From Candidatus Hydrogenedentota bacterium (GTDB lineage Bacteria > Hydrogenedentota > Hydrogenedentia > Hydrogenedentales > JAEUWI01), in assembly GCA_016791475.1 (NCBI GenBank), contig JAEUWI010000053.1, positions 1 to 50,438 on the forward strand: a stretch of DNA of 50,438 nucleotides, read 5' to 3'. Each line of letters opens with the position of its first letter. Position 1 is the first letter of the stretch. A program made the position numbers and the translations under genes. The notes under the pieces were generated by a model. The model did not search any database and was not told the DNA's origin. It saw only the letters and a program-made list of their open reading frames with translations. Of this stretch, positions 7,304 to 22,687 are shown piece after piece.

Positions 7304-9813
7304 TCCATCTTCCCGGCCATGGGGATGACGTTGTCCACTTTCTTTTCCTCCCGCATCGAGGGGTAGGCCACCCGCGTGTGCAGGTTCGAGACGATGCGCT
7401 GCGCGACCACCTCGGCGATGGTGTCCAATTGTTTCAGGGTCAGGTTGCAATCATCAAATTGGCGATCGGCCGAACGGGCGGCCACGATCTTGTCCACGAA
7501 ATCCCGCACACGCTCCTCGTTGGGATTCTTGATGGAGCGCACGCCCGATTCCACGGCGTCGCAGATCATCAGAATGGCCGTTTCGGGGCGCTGGGGCTTG
7601 GGTCCGGGATAGCGAAAATCGTCTTCCAGCACGTCGCCGTGCTTCTGCTGTTTCAGGGCCTGCTGGTAGAAATAGCCGATGAGGCAGGTGCCGTGGTGCT
7701 CAAAAATGCCGTCGATAATGGGCTTGGGCAGGTGATACTCCCGGGCGAGCTCCGCACCCTGAATCACGTGGGCCGCGATGGCCCGGGCGCTCATGCGGGG
7801 CGACAGTTCGTCGTGGATGTTGTAGCCGTTCTGGTTCTCCGAGAAGTATTCCGAGCGGCGCATCTTGCCAATGTCGTGATAGAGGGCACAGACCCGGGCC
7901 AGGAGACCGTTGGCGCCAATGGCGTCGGCCGCGGCTTCCGCCAGATCGCCCAGCATGCGGCTGTGGGCGCTGGTGCCCGGCGCTTCCACGGCGAGCTGGG
8001 CCAGCAGCTCATTGTTGAAGTCGGAGTATTCCAGCAACTGGATATCCGTGGTAATGCCGAAAAGCCGTTCCAGCGGGGAGAGCACGGCCGGCACGGCAAG
8101 CAGGCATATGCTGCCATTCAATCCGATGAGCACGAGGCGGCGGAAGGTGTTTTCGTCGGCGACCTTGTCCATGGCGAGGATAACGGCGATCATGGCGAAA
8201 ACGCCCACGAGCGTCGCCGCGATGGAGGCCGAGGCCATGTCGCTTCGGCGGCGTACCCGGACAATGCTGAAGGCCCCGGCGAGGGACATGGCCGCGCCGA
8301 CGATCATGAGGCGCCAGTCGTAGCTGTACTGGGCGGAAACAAGTGCGGCGGTAACGAAGCTGACCATGACCGCGAGGCCCACATTGGCCAGGATGGCATA
8401 GAGAATGCCGCAGGCGGCCACGGGCACCATGAAGCCCGTGGGCTCGAAGTAGTAGGCGATGCGGCTCAGAATCAGGAGGCCGCAGATGAGCAGCAGGGCG
8501 AGTTGAAACAGGGTGGTTTCGCTGGAGGTGCTCTCGCCGCGGAAGAGCACAATGGCGCGGTGGAGACAGGCCAGGGCCAGGGCCACCAGAATTACGTTGG
8601 AAAGGACGCTGGTGACGAACTGGGCCAGGGGGTGGGCGTCGCCCCGGAGCAGGTCCAGATAGACCTTGGCATCGGAGCGGGACTGGGCGGTCCATCGGCT
8701 GCCGCCGTCCTGGATTTTTTCGGAGGCGAGAATCTTCTTTTTTACCGGTTCAACCGTGGCCCGCACCCGCTCCCGGGCGCTTTCGGTGTAGGCGCCGTCG
8801 AATTGCAGGGTATCGGTGATGAACGCGGCGGCGAGGGGCAAGGTGGCGTCGGAAAGGGCGCCCCATTCGCTGCCGCCGGCCACATTCTTGGAAAGTTCGG
8901 ACAGGCAGGTTTCCAGGTACTCCCGTGCGCCCGCCGGATCGATGATGTCTTCGAAACGCGTTTCGGCGGTGGCCCGGCCGTCTTCCGTGGCGGTTTCCCG
9001 CAATACGGCTATCGCCTTTTCCCCCTCGCCTCGCTGGAGGTTTTCGGGGCGCACACCGCTCCGCAGCGCGGCGCTCAGGCCTTCTTCAGCGAGCTTGCCC
9101 AGGATATCGCTCTGGTGGAAGGTGAGCATAAGGGGTGCGGCGACTTCGGGGGCGTCGGCCTCCCGCTTCTGATCTTCCGGCTGGTCGGCGGCGCCGTCCC
9201 CTGGCGCGGTGTCGTCCGCCGCGGGCTTCGGGGCGATGGGGCGGGGCAGGGAATCCTTGTCGGGCATAAGCCACTGGGCCAGGGCGTGCTCGTCCATCAA
9301 CAGTTTGTAATCGGGGTCGCTCTGGAGCGTGCGGGCGAACTGGTGGACCGCCTTGGTGACGGCGTCTTCCGGGTTTTGTGCGGCCTCGGGCGCGCTGAGC
9401 GCTTCGGTGACAAGGGCCTCCACCAGGGGGCGCTGCTTTTTCAGGGCGTCGATCTGCTCCCGCAGGGCCCGGAGCTGCGCGTCGACCCGGGATTCGTCCA
9501 CGCGATAGTAATCGGGGACCTTGGCCATGGCCTCTTCCTGGGCGCGCTGGGTGGGCTCCAGGTCCACGGTTTCAAAGTCGAAGGCGGCGCGAATTTCGCG
9601 GCTGGAGAGCTGGGTGTCGATCTCGTTTTCCAGCACGTCGATCATGGGATCGCGGTGGGAGAAGCGGGTGACGGCGGCCACGATGCAGACGAAGGCGGCG
9701 GCGGTCACCGCGCCGTTGATCCAGCGGGTGCGGGCGGCGGCCCGTCGCTTGCCTTTCTGGGAAAAGGGAAACAGCCGCGAGCGGCGTTTCTTCTGCGGTG
9801 TGCGGACGGCCAT
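7300..9813 (-). CDS. 7TM-HD domain phosphodiesterase, PgpH-like
   Basis: The 837-residue protein has the PgpH architecture: a short cytoplasmic N-terminus, one transmembrane helix (about residues 30-48), a large extracytoplasmic 7TMR-HDED domain (about 60-390), seven transmembrane helices (about 400-580), and a cytoplasmic HD domain with LYHDIGK near residue 640. The AAHVIQGAELAREY and IFEHHGTCLIGYFY segments carry further metal ligands. Characterised members such as Listeria PgpH degrade cyclic di-AMP; no diadenylate cyclase gene lies in this window, so the substrate is inferred. The start overlaps the phoH stop (TGATG) and the stop overlaps the ybeY start, so the three genes are translationally coupled. 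Confidence 0.92.
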   Translation of the reverse strand: MAVRTPQKKRRSRLFPFSQKGKRRAAARTRWINGAVTAAAFVCIVAAVTRFSHRDPMIDVLENEIDTQLSSREIRAAFDFETVDLEPTQRAQEEAMAKVPDYYRVDESRVDAQLRALREQIDALKKQRPLVEALVTEALSAPEAAQNPEDAVTKAVHQFARTLQSDPDYKLLMDEHALAQWLMPDKDSLPRPIAPKPAADDTAPGDGAADQPEDQKREADAPEVAAPLMLTFHQSDILGKLAEEGLSAALRSGVRPENLQRGEGEKAIAVLRETATEDGRATAETRFEDIIDPAGAREYLETCLSELSKNVAGGSEWGALSDATLPLAAAFITDTLQFDGAYTESARERVRATVEPVKKKILASEKIQDGGSRWTAQSRSDAKVYLDLLRGDAHPLAQFVTSVLSNVILVALALACLHRAIVLFRGESTSSETTLFQLALLLICGLLILSRIAYYFEPTGFMVPVAACGILYAILANVGLAVMVSFVTAALVSAQYSYDWRLMIVGAAMSLAGAFSIVRVRRRSDMASASIAATLVGVFAMIAVILAMDKVADENTFRRLVLIGLNGSICLLAVPAVLSPLERLFGITTDIQLLEYSDFNNELLAQLAVEAPGTSAHSRMLGDLAEAAADAIGANGLLARVCALYHDIGKMRRSEYFSENQNGYNIHDELSPRMSARAIAAHVIQGAELAREYHLPKPIIDGIFEHHGTCLIGYFYQQALKQQKHGDVLEDDFRYPGPKPQRPETAILMICDAVESGVRSIKNPNEERVRDFVDKIVAARSADRQFDDCNLTLKQLDTIAEVVAQRIVSNLHTRVAYPSMREEKKVDNVIPMAGKME

Positions 9814-10688
9814 CAGGTGGCGCGGACCTCGTTGCGCTCGTCGCGCTCGGTTTCATAGGCGCTGATGATGCGTTCCACCAGCGGATGGCGCACCACGTCG
9901 CGGCGCGACAGGTGAACCATGCCAATTTCGGGTACCGATTTGAGAATGCGCGCCGCTTCGGCCAGGCCGGACTTCGTGCCTCGGGGCAGGTCGCACTGGG
10001 TGACGTCGCCGGTGATAATGGCCCGGGAGCCCTGACCCAGGCGGGTGAGAAACATCTTCATCTGCTCGGAGGTGGTGTTCTGGGCCTCGTCGAGCAGGAT
10101 AAAGGAGTGATCCAGGGTTCGACCGCGCATGAAGGCCAGGGGGGCCACTTCGATACGCTGTTCTTCGATCATGCGCTGCACTTTGGTGAGGTCCACCATG
10201 GCGTAGAGGGCGTCATAGAGGGGGCGCAGATAGGGGCTGATTTTTTCCTCGAGATCGCCGGGGAGAAAGCCCAGATTCTCTCCCGCTTCCACGGCGGGCC
10301 GGGTGAGGATGAGGCGTTTTACTTTTTTGTTCATCAGGTGAGACACGGCGACGGCCATGGCCAGGTAGGTCTTGCCCGTGCCCGCGGGCCCGATGGCGAA
10401 GGTCATCTCGTGGCGCGCGATGGCTTCCAGGTACTCCTGCTGGCCCTGGGTGCGCGGACGGACACGGAGATCCGGCCGGATGAGTCCGGGGGTATCGACC
10501 CCGTGGCGGACACGGGGACGCCCGCCCTCTTCGCCGGCATCGGCGAGTACGGTGCGGATGTCTTGCAGCGTGGGGGTATGGCCCTGACGGACCAGTTCCA
10601 GCAGTTCGCCGAGGAGCTCCGCGATGAACCGGGCGTTTTCGTCGTCGCCGATGATGGCGACATGGGCGCCCCGATCAACGATGCGCAC
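9813..10688 (-). CDS. phoH: PhoH family ATPase
   Basis: This PhoH/YbeZ-type P-loop ATPase has a Walker A motif GPAGTGKT and a Walker B segment FILLDEAQNTT. The family signatures ILTRPAVEAGENLGFLPG, AFMRGRTLDHSFI and ITGDVTQCDLP are present. It is thought to act with YbeY in RNA metabolism, and the two are close neighbours here. The start given is a GTG at 10688 with AGGA about 10 bases upstream. The frame stays open for 36 more codons, and that extension (for example ENQEEALKLLGQNGELRKHL) resembles the normal PhoH N-terminus. Translation may therefore begin at a non-standard codon near 10784. Confidence 0.92.
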   Translation of the reverse strand: MRIVDRGAHVAIIGDDENARFIAELLGELLELVRQGHTPTLQDIRTVLADAGEEGGRPRVRHGVDTPGLIRPDLRVRPRTQGQQEYLEAIARHEMTFAIGPAGTGKTYLAMAVAVSHLMNKKVKRLILTRPAVEAGENLGFLPGDLEEKISPYLRPLYDALYAMVDLTKVQRMIEEQRIEVAPLAFMRGRTLDHSFILLDEAQNTTSEQMKMFLTRLGQGSRAIITGDVTQCDLPRGTKSGLAEAARILKSVPEIGMVHLSRRDVVRHPLVERIISAYETERDERNEVRAT

Positions 10689-10849
10689 CTGTTTGGCATC
10701 CTGCAGGTGCTTTCGGAGTTCACCATTTTGACCCAGAAGCTTGAGGGCTTCTTCCTGATTCTCTAACTGTATTTCGTGGCTCAGGTGTGGCGTGTCCTAT
10801 GTTCGCCCCGCTGGGCGGATGCCGGGAAACCGCTACCCCGCCGCGCCGG

Positions 10850-11152
10850 TTACTTTCCGGGCTGCGGCTCGATGCGGTAGATGATTTCCCCTTCACGCAC
10901 CAGGCGCTTGATGCGCCGGATGGTGGCTTCCTGTTCCAGGGGGTCGGAATCCATGCCTTTCAGTCGATGCTGGGCGTCGTTTACGGCGGCCTTGAGGGCC
11001 TCGACTTCCGCGCGTTGCACCTCAACCGTTTCCATGGTCTTCTGGTACGCTTCGTACCGGCCTTTGAGATCGCGCTTCTCAATATAGGCCAGCGCCAGCG
11101 CACAAATGAGCGCCAGCGCCAGCCAATACCACGTGTAGTCTGTTTTCTTCAT
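10850..11152 (-). CDS. FtsB/DivIC-like septum formation initiator protein
   Basis: This 100-residue single-pass membrane protein has a short cytoplasmic N-terminus, one transmembrane helix (YTWYWLALALICALALAYI) and a coiled-coil region rich in Glu, Arg and Ala (about residues 30-65). It ends in a short domain (RLVREGEIIYRIEPQ) typical of FtsB/DivIC, whose members help assemble the divisome. The location just downstream of eno matches the eno-ftsB arrangement seen in many proteobacteria. A GTG four codons upstream (11164) is an alternative start; neither has an ideally spaced ribosome binding site. Confidence 0.75.
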   Translation of the reverse strand: MKKTDYTWYWLALALICALALAYIEKRDLKGRYEAYQKTMETVEVQRAEVEALKAAVNDAQHRLKGMDSDPLEQEATIRRIKRLVREGEIIYRIEPQPGK

Positions 11153-11190
11153 AAGCTCCAGCACGCCCCGAGGCGGCCCGGTAGCCGCGC

Positions 11191-12546
<1,356 letters not shown>

Positions 12547-13290
12547 TCATCCCTTCCAGGGAAACAAAATGTCTTTGAACCCGCGGTTCAAAAAGATGTC
12601 TTTTTCATCCGGCGTCGGCCCGGTTTCATCCGGAGCCGCGCCTTCGCCCGGGGCATGGTGGCGCGCCAGCAACTCATAGGCGCAACAGACCAGCGTCACC
12701 AGGGGCATGGTGGACAGGAGCAGCATACCCGGCGGCGTCGCCAGGAGGAGACCCTGCGCCAGCATCAACACCAACAGGCCCGGTGTCAGCACGGGGTGCC
12801 GGCCCGCCAGCACGAAGCTGGTGCGCAGCGCCCGGAGCGCCGTGCCCCGCTGATTGACGAGGGCCGGCAACACATAGACACAGGACATGAGCAGGGCCAC
12901 GGCTCCCGACAGGCAGAGGCCACTGAGCAACAGACCCACCATGGGCCGGGCGGGCGGAAGCCGGTTCGCATAGAACCAGGCCGCCAGGAGCGCGGCCACG
13001 AGGGCCATCGCGAAGAGCGCGGCCAGGCCGACAACCCGGGGCCCGTGGGCCACCACACCGGTAATCACACGGCGGAAGGAGAACTCCGCTCCATCCAGCA
13101 GCGCGGTAATCAAGGTGGCCTGACCCGCCACCGCCAGCGCGCCCAGGAGGGCCGCCAGCAGCGCCGCGACCGGGGCGCCGCCGCCGGTGAGCTTGAAGAG
13201 CAGCCAGGGGGGTCCAAAGACCGCCGCGAGACTGAGCACATTCAATACGATCAGGTAACCTGCATAATCATACAGCACCCAGAAGGCCAT
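12547..13290 (-). CDS. Polytopic membrane protein, YesL/DUF624-like
   Basis: This 247-residue integral membrane protein has about six hydrophobic segments, beginning with YAGYLIVLNVLSLAAVFGPPWLLF. The layout of the first helix, and the later RALRTSFVLAGRHPVLTPGL segment, recall YesL/DUF624 proteins, whose function is unknown. That assignment is weak. The start at 13290 is the first methionine ahead of the hydrophobic region; a 51-codon upstream extension is Arg/Gly-rich without homology. The C-terminus is short, charged and cytoplasmic (DETGPTPDEKDIFLNRG). It lies between the SurA-like gene and eno on the same strand. Confidence 0.6.
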   Translation of the reverse strand: MAFWVLYDYAGYLIVLNVLSLAAVFGPPWLLFKLTGGGAPVAALLAALLGALAVAGQATLITALLDGAEFSFRRVITGVVAHGPRVVGLAALFAMALVAALLAAWFYANRLPPARPMVGLLLSGLCLSGAVALLMSCVYVLPALVNQRGTALRALRTSFVLAGRHPVLTPGLLVLMLAQGLLLATPPGMLLLSTMPLVTLVCCAYELLARHHAPGEGAAPDETGPTPDEKDIFLNRGFKDILFPWKG

Positions 13291-13372
13291 TTTCTGCACG
13301 CGCCATAAAATGAGACGGTGCCGACGATCGTGGCGCTCAAGGCCGCCGACGCGACCGCCTTCTCCGGGAAGT

Positions 13373-14323
13373 CTATTCGAACTTCCGCACACGGCTCCGC
13401 TTCCGCAGCTCCGCCATCCACTTCTGGTATTTTTCGTCGGCATAGCGCTGGCGCAGGGTCGGCTCGATCTCGTTGCGGACCTCCTCGAAGGGCGCCTGTC
13501 CGGCTTCGACCTTTTCCTCGGCCTTCAGGAGCATCATGCCGAACTCCGTTTCGATGACGGGGCTGATACTGCCGGGGGCGAGGGAGAAGGCCACGTTTTC
13601 CAGATCGGGCACGAGTTCGCCGCGCTCCACCCAGCCCACAAAGCCACCTTCGGCGGCACCGGGGCCTTCGGAATGCTGGATCGCCAGCTTGCTGAAATCG
13701 GCGCCGAGGGTCAGCTCTTCACGGAGGGCCTCGATCCGGGCCAGGGCTTTGGCTCGGGCGGCGGGATCCCTTTCCGCGGCGATGAAGATGCGGTAGAGCT
13801 TGACGCGCTCCGGTTTCTGGAACTCGTCCACATTATCCTGGTAGTACTGGGCGATTTCCGCTTCGGAGATGGTGATCTCTTTTTCGAGCTGGTAACGCTT
13901 GCTCATGCCCATGGAAAGCGCCACGGTCTGCTTGCGGATGCGCTCGCGAAAGTCGCTGAGGGTCTCGCCGGCGTCGGAGAGGGCTCTGAGAAAGGCCTCC
14001 TCGGAGTCAAACTGGTCGCGATACTTCTTGATGCGCTCTTCCAGTTGTTCGTCGGTGATCTTGATATCGTTCAGCACGCCTTCGCGGTACAGGATTTTCT
14101 GTTCGATGGCCTGGTCCAGCGCCGTATCGAAGAGGGCCTGTGCTTCGGCCTCGCCACCGGTCAGCCCTTCCAGGGCCGGGCGGATCTCGGTGACGATCTC
14201 GCTCTGGAGGATGACTTCTTTGTCCACCGAAGCCACTACGGCGTCGATGAGTTCGGCGGGGGCAACTGCCGCGACGGAAACGCCGAGCGCGAGGAGCGCA
14301 AGCACTTTTTTACCTACGGCCAT
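13373..14323 (-). CDS. SurA-like parvulin peptidyl-prolyl isomerase
   Basis: This 316-residue exported protein has a signal peptide (MAVGKKVLALLALGVSVAAVAPA) and a SurA N-terminal chaperone domain (DAVVASVDKEVILQSEIVTE). One parvulin PpiC domain starts near residue 165. Its core motifs are KLAIQHSEGPGAAEGGFVGW, VAFSLAPGSISPVIETEFG and a lysine-rich end. Such proteins fold outer-membrane proteins in the periplasm, which supports a diderm envelope. SurA of E. coli has two parvulin domains; only one is present here. The start at 14323 is preferred over a longer frame because the signal peptide begins there. Confidence 0.88.
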   Translation of the reverse strand: MAVGKKVLALLALGVSVAAVAPAELIDAVVASVDKEVILQSEIVTEIRPALEGLTGGEAEAQALFDTALDQAIEQKILYREGVLNDIKITDEQLEERIKKYRDQFDSEEAFLRALSDAGETLSDFRERIRKQTVALSMGMSKRYQLEKEITISEAEIAQYYQDNVDEFQKPERVKLYRIFIAAERDPAARAKALARIEALREELTLGADFSKLAIQHSEGPGAAEGGFVGWVERGELVPDLENVAFSLAPGSISPVIETEFGMMLLKAEEKVEAGQAPFEEVRNEIEPTLRQRYADEKYQKWMAELRKRSRVRKFE

Positions 14324-14436
14324 AGCATAGATACCTGTGTTTCTGTTGGTTCCGATGTCGGGGAAGAGCATAGCACACCCGCGCGGGGCCCACAAAACGC
14401 CGGCCCGGCGCGGGTTTGCTACCCTGGTATATTCTT

Positions 14437-14467
14437 CAGGGGCGGCCCGTGTACCGGGCCGCCCCTG
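14437..14467 (-). terminator. Hairpin downstream of rpoC
   Basis: A perfect 13-bp GC-rich stem (14437-14449 with 14455-14467) and a 5-base loop lie 38 bases past the rpoC stop. They fall between rpoC and the SurA-like gene. No T run follows on the minus strand, so it may act as a partial terminator or RNA 3'-end stabiliser separating rpoBC from downstream genes. Confidence 0.5.
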
Positions 14468-14504
14468 CATGTCTAATGTTACACCGCGCGCGGGATTTGC
14501 GCGC

Positions 14505-18644
<4,140 letters not shown>

Positions 18645-18648
18645 CGTC

Positions 18649-21600
18649 TTAGTCCTCCAGAGTTTCTTCTTCTTCTTCTTCGACTTCGGTAGCGCCGTCA
18701 ACCTTGACCAGCTTGATGACGTCGAGACACAGGCTCTGTATTTCGCGAACGAGCACGTTGAAGGATTCGGGCGTACCCGGATCCACTTCGCGCTCGCCCT
18801 TGACGATCGCCTCGTAGGCCTTGGTGCGGCCCTGAATGTCGTCGGACTTGAAGGTCAGCAGTTCCTGGAGCGTGTACGCCGCGCCATAGGCCTGAAGCGC
18901 CCACACTTCCATTTCGCCGAAACGCTGGCCGCCGAACTGGGCTTTACCGCCCAGGGGCTGCTGCGTCACCAGCGAGTACGGCCCGATGGCACGGGCGTGA
19001 ATCTTATCATCCACCAGGTGGTTCAGCTTGAGCATGTAAATCTGGCCCACGCAGGTATCCTGGTGCATTTCCAGGCCGCTGCGGCCGTCGCGAAGGCGGA
19101 TTTTGCCGCTTTCCGGCAGGCCGGCTTTGGCCAGGAATTCGCGAATGACTTCTTCGGTCGCGCCGTTGAACACGGGCGTGGCCAGCTTCATGCCGAGGGC
19201 CTTCGCGGCCCAGCCCAGGTGGGTCTCCAGCAACTGACCCACGTTCATGCGCGAAGGCACGCCCAGAGGATTGAGCAGGATCTGCACCGGGGTGCCGTCC
19301 GGAAGGAAGGGCATGTCTTCAACCGGCACGATACGCGCCACCACACCCTTGTTGCCGTGACGACCGGCCATCTTGTCGCCGACGGACATGCGGCGCTTCT
19401 TGGCCACGAAGACCTTCACGAGCTTGATCACGCCGGGAGGCAGTTCGTCGCCCTTGCGCATGCGCTCGATCTGGCTGTCGCGGAAGGCGATAAGCTTCGC
19501 CTCTTCCATCGCGGCCATGTTCACCAGGCGCGTGAGCGTCTGCTGGGTCTTTTTGTCTTCAATGCGCAGGCGGGCCAGGACGCTGTAGTCGCCCTTTTCC
19601 AGGTGCGCCATACGGATGCGCTTGCCCTTTTCGAGCACCAACTCTTCCGTCTTGTGATCGTATACGTCTTCGAGGATCTTCAGGCCGACCAGGTCGTCGC
19701 GGACGAGGTCCACGAAGGTCTGGCGGATCTCGTCGATCCGGTCGTCGTACTGGCGCTTGATCTTGGCCACGTCGGCCAGGAGCGTCTTCTTGCCCTGGGC
19801 GTCGGCGGACTTGTCCTTGCGCGAGCAGACCTTCACGTCCACCACCACACCGGAGGATCCGGGAGGCATGGTCAGTGAAGCATCGCGGACGTCTTCGGCC
19901 TTTTCACCGAAGATGGCGCGGAGCAGTTTTTCTTCCGGCGCGAGCTCGGTCTCGCCCTTGGGCGTTACCTTGCCGACGAGGATGTCGCCCGGGCCGACCT
20001 TGGAGCCGATGCAGACAATGCCGCTTTCGTCCAGGTTTTTCAGGGCTTCTTCGCTCACGTTCGGGATGTCGCGGGTGATTTCTTCCGGTCCCAGCTTCGT
20101 GTCGCGGGCTTCGAGTTCATACACCTGGATGTGAATCGAGGTGAAGACGTCTTCCTTCACGAGCTCTTCGCTCAGGATGATGGCGTCCTCGAAGTTGTAA
20201 CCTTCCCAGGGAAGGAAGGCGACGAGCACGTTGCGGCCGAGGGCCAACTCGCCGTTGTCCGTGGCGGGACCGTCCGCAATGATGTCGCCCGCTTCCACCT
20301 TGTCGCCCTTGGCGACGATGGGCCGCTGGGTGATGCAGGTGTTCTGGTTGGAGCGCACGTATTTCTTAAGCTCGTAGATGTCCTCTTCGGAGCGGAAGGG
20401 ATTTTCGTTCTTCTTCTTCTTGCTGCGGATGCGGATAACTTCGCTGTCCGCATATTCCACCACGCCCTCGCGCTCGGCGCGGATAACCGTGCCGGAGTTG
20501 CGGGCGGTCACGTGCTCGAGGCCAGTGCCCACATAGGGCGAGTCGGTCTTAAGAAGCGGCACGGCCTGGCGCTGCATGTTGGAACCCATCAGCGCGCGAT
20601 TGGCGTCGTCGTGCTCCAGGAAGGGGATCAGGGCGGCGGCCACGGACACCAACTGCTTGGTGGAGATGTCCATGTAGTCCACGCCTTCGGGGCTCGCCTG
20701 GGGGAAGTCGCCCCGGTGGCGGCACAGCACCTGACGGCGCTCGAAGCGGCCCTTCGGATCCAGCGGCGCGTTGGCCTGGGCGATGACGTAGTTGTCTTCG
20801 TCGTAGGCGGAAAGCATCTCCACCTCGTCCAGCACGCGACCGGCCTCCACCTTGCGGTAGGGGGTCTCGAGGAAGCCGTACTCGTTGATGCGCGAATAGG
20901 TCGAAAGCGACGCCATCAGACCGATGTTCGGACCTTCGGGGGTCTCGATCGGGCAGATGCGGCCATAGTGGGTCGGGTGCACGTCGCGCACTTCGAAACC
21001 GGCGCGCTCGCGGCTCAGACCGCCCGGTCCGAGGGCGCTCAGACGGCGCTTGTGGGTCAACTCCGCCAGGGGGTTGATCTGGTCCATGAAGTGGGAAAGC
21101 TGGCTGCGGCCGAAGAAGTCTTTAATGACGGCGCTGACCGGCTTCGGGTTTACCAGGGTCTGGGGCGAAAGCTGATCTTCTTCCTGGAAGTTCATCCGCT
21201 CGCGGACCGTGCGCTCCATGCGGACCAGGCCGATACGGACCTGGTTGGAGAGGAGTTCGCCGACGGCGCGCACCCGGCGGTTGCCGAGGTGGTCGATATC
21301 GTCCAGCACGCCTTCACCGCCGCGCAGCTTCACCAGATACTGGAGCGTGGCGACCACGTCTTCCTTGGTCAGGATCTTGACTTCCTGGCTGGTCTGGAGG
21401 CCGAGTTTACGGTTGATCTTGTAGCGGCCCACGGGGGCAAAATCATAGCGGCTGGGGTCGAAGAACAGGCGCTGGAAGAAGGTGCGGCAGGTCGCGTCCG
21501 TCGCCGGATCGCCGGGGCGGATGCGGGCGTAGATTTCGCGCAGCGCGTCTTCCTGGGTCTGGGTCTTGTCCTGGGCCAGGGTGCTCACGATGGTGGCGTC

Positions 21601-22509
21601 TTTGGCCACATCTTCCTTGTGCAGAACCTTGATTTCCTGGACCGTGGAAGCCATGACCTTCTCCACGATGGAAAGGGTCAGCTCGGTCGCGGCGTCGGCC
21701 ATGATTTCGCCCGTTTCCGGGTCGATCACGTCGGAAGCGACCCACATGCCGACTACCGCCTCGGGATCCAGGGATTCGCCGGCCAGCTTCACCTTGGTGC
21801 GGCCGAAAGTCATGGAGTCGAAGCGGTAGAACAGGGCGAGGATCTCTTCGGATTCAATATAGCCGAAGGCCCGCAGGAAGGTCGTCGCCGGCAGCTTGGA
21901 GCGGCGGTCGATGGTCAACCAGAGGTAGTCGTTGATGTCATATTCAAACTCAAGCCACGCGCCGCGATAGGGGATAATACGGGCGGAAAGGAGGGGCTTG
22001 CCGTTCTGGTGCACCTTGCGCTCGAAGGAAACGCCGGGCGACTTGTGGAGCTGGCTCACGATGACGCGCTCGGCGCCATTGATGATAAAGGTGCCGGTGG
22101 CCGTCATGATGGGCAGCTCGCCCAGGAAGACTTCCTGCTCGAGCATCAGTTTTTCGCGCAATTCGCGGTTCGCGCCGGAGCCCACTTCCTCGTAGCGCAC
22201 CAGGCGCAGCAGCGCCTTGAGCGAAGCCGAGTAGGTCATGCCACGTTCCTGGCACTCCTGCACGGTATACTTGGGGGGCGCGAAAGAATAGTGCACGAAC
22301 TCCAGGCGCGTGAGCTTGTTGGGCGCCTCGATTGGGAACACGTCCAGGAAAACTTCCTGCAGGCCCTGAGCGATGCGTTCGTCCGGTGGCACATCCCACT
22401 GAAGAAAGTCGCCATAGGACCTGGTTTGAATCTCAATGAGATCGGGAAGCTCGTAGGTATCTGGAATCGTACCCAGAGAGGGTCGCTCGTTGCGGGGAGC
22501 TACGGCCAT
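18649..22509 (-). CDS. rpoB: DNA-directed RNA polymerase subunit beta
   Basis: The beta subunit is 1,286 residues long. The lobe motif [17 protein letters not shown], the rifampicin-pocket region ([27 protein letters not shown]), [20 protein letters not shown], and the C-terminal [24 protein letters not shown] are all present. The tail is an acidic run ending LED. AAGGAG lies 7 bases before the ATG. In the rifampicin pocket, His473 occupies the place of E. coli Gln513 and Ile478 that of Asn518. There is a dedicated promoter upstream (22632-22661), and no ribosomal-protein genes precede it. Confidence 0.98.
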   Translation of the reverse strand: MAVAPRNERPSLGTIPDTYELPDLIEIQTRSYGDFLQWDVPPDERIAQGLQEVFLDVFPIEAPNKLTRLEFVHYSFAPPKYTVQECQERGMTYSASLKALLRLVRYEEVGSGANRELREKLMLEQEVFLGELPIMTATGTFIINGAERVIVSQLHKSPGVSFERKVHQNGKPLLSARIIPYRGAWLEFEYDINDYLWLTIDRRSKLPATTFLRAFGYIESEEILALFYRFDSMTFGRTKVKLAGESLDPEAVVGMWVASDVIDPETGEIMADAATELTLSIVEKVMASTVQEIKVLHKEDVAKDATIVSTLAQDKTQTQEDALREIYARIRPGDPATDATCRTFFQRLFFDPSRYDFAPVGRYKINRKLGLQTSQEVKILTKEDVVATLQYLVKLRGGEGVLDDIDHLGNRRVRAVGELLSNQVRIGLVRMERTVRERMNFQEEDQLSPQTLVNPKPVSAVIKDFFGRSQLSHFMDQINPLAELTHKRRLSALGPGGLSRERAGFEVRDVHPTHYGRICPIETPEGPNIGLMASLSTYSRINEYGFLETPYRKVEAGRVLDEVEMLSAYDEDNYVIAQANAPLDPKGRFERRQVLCRHRGDFPQASPEGVDYMDISTKQLVSVAAALIPFLEHDDANRALMGSNMQRQAVPLLKTDSPYVGTGLEHVTARNSGTVIRAEREGVVEYADSEVIRIRSKKKKNENPFRSEEDIYELKKYVRSNQNTCITQRPIVAKGDKVEAGDIIADGPATDNGELALGRNVLVAFLPWEGYNFEDAIILSEELVKEDVFTSIHIQVYELEARDTKLGPEEITRDIPNVSEEALKNLDESGIVCIGSKVGPGDILVGKVTPKGETELAPEEKLLRAIFGEKAEDVRDASLTMPPGSSGVVVDVKVCSRKDKSADAQGKKTLLADVAKIKRQYDDRIDEIRQTFVDLVRDDLVGLKILEDVYDHKTEELVLEKGKRIRMAHLEKGDYSVLARLRIEDKKTQQTLTRLVNMAAMEEAKLIAFRDSQIERMRKGDELPPGVIKLVKVFVAKKRRMSVGDKMAGRHGNKGVVARIVPVEDMPFLPDGTPVQILLNPLGVPSRMNVGQLLETHLGWAAKALGMKLATPVFNGATEEVIREFLAKAGLPESGKIRLRDGRSGLEMHQDTCVGQIYMLKLNHLVDDKIHARAIGPYSLVTQQPLGGKAQFGGQRFGEMEVWALQAYGAAYTLQELLTFKSDDIQGRTKAYEAIVKGEREVDPGTPESFNVLVREIQSLCLDVIKLVKVDGATEVEEEEEETLED

Positions 22510-22631
22510 GCAGAGACTCCTTTGTCTATGTTTAGTACTGACAAGGCATTACAGACAACGAGCGGCGGGGCCCGCGCTACGCTGCACTGTTGCCAAAGAC
22601 AGATCTATCCCCTGAGGGAATGCAGCACACC

Positions 22632-22661
22632 AGAGTAGCAAAAAACGACAGGGGGTGTCAA
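22632..22661 (-). promoter_or_regulatory. Putative rpoB promoter
   Basis: On the minus strand a perfect -35 TTGACA (22661-22656) is followed after 18 bases by TACTCT (22637-22632), with TG two positions ahead as in an extended -10. Transcription would start near 22625 and give a leader of about 115 bases before the rpoB ATG. Confidence 0.6.
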
Positions 22662-22687
22662 ATTTGATTCCCAACCTGTGAAAGGGA

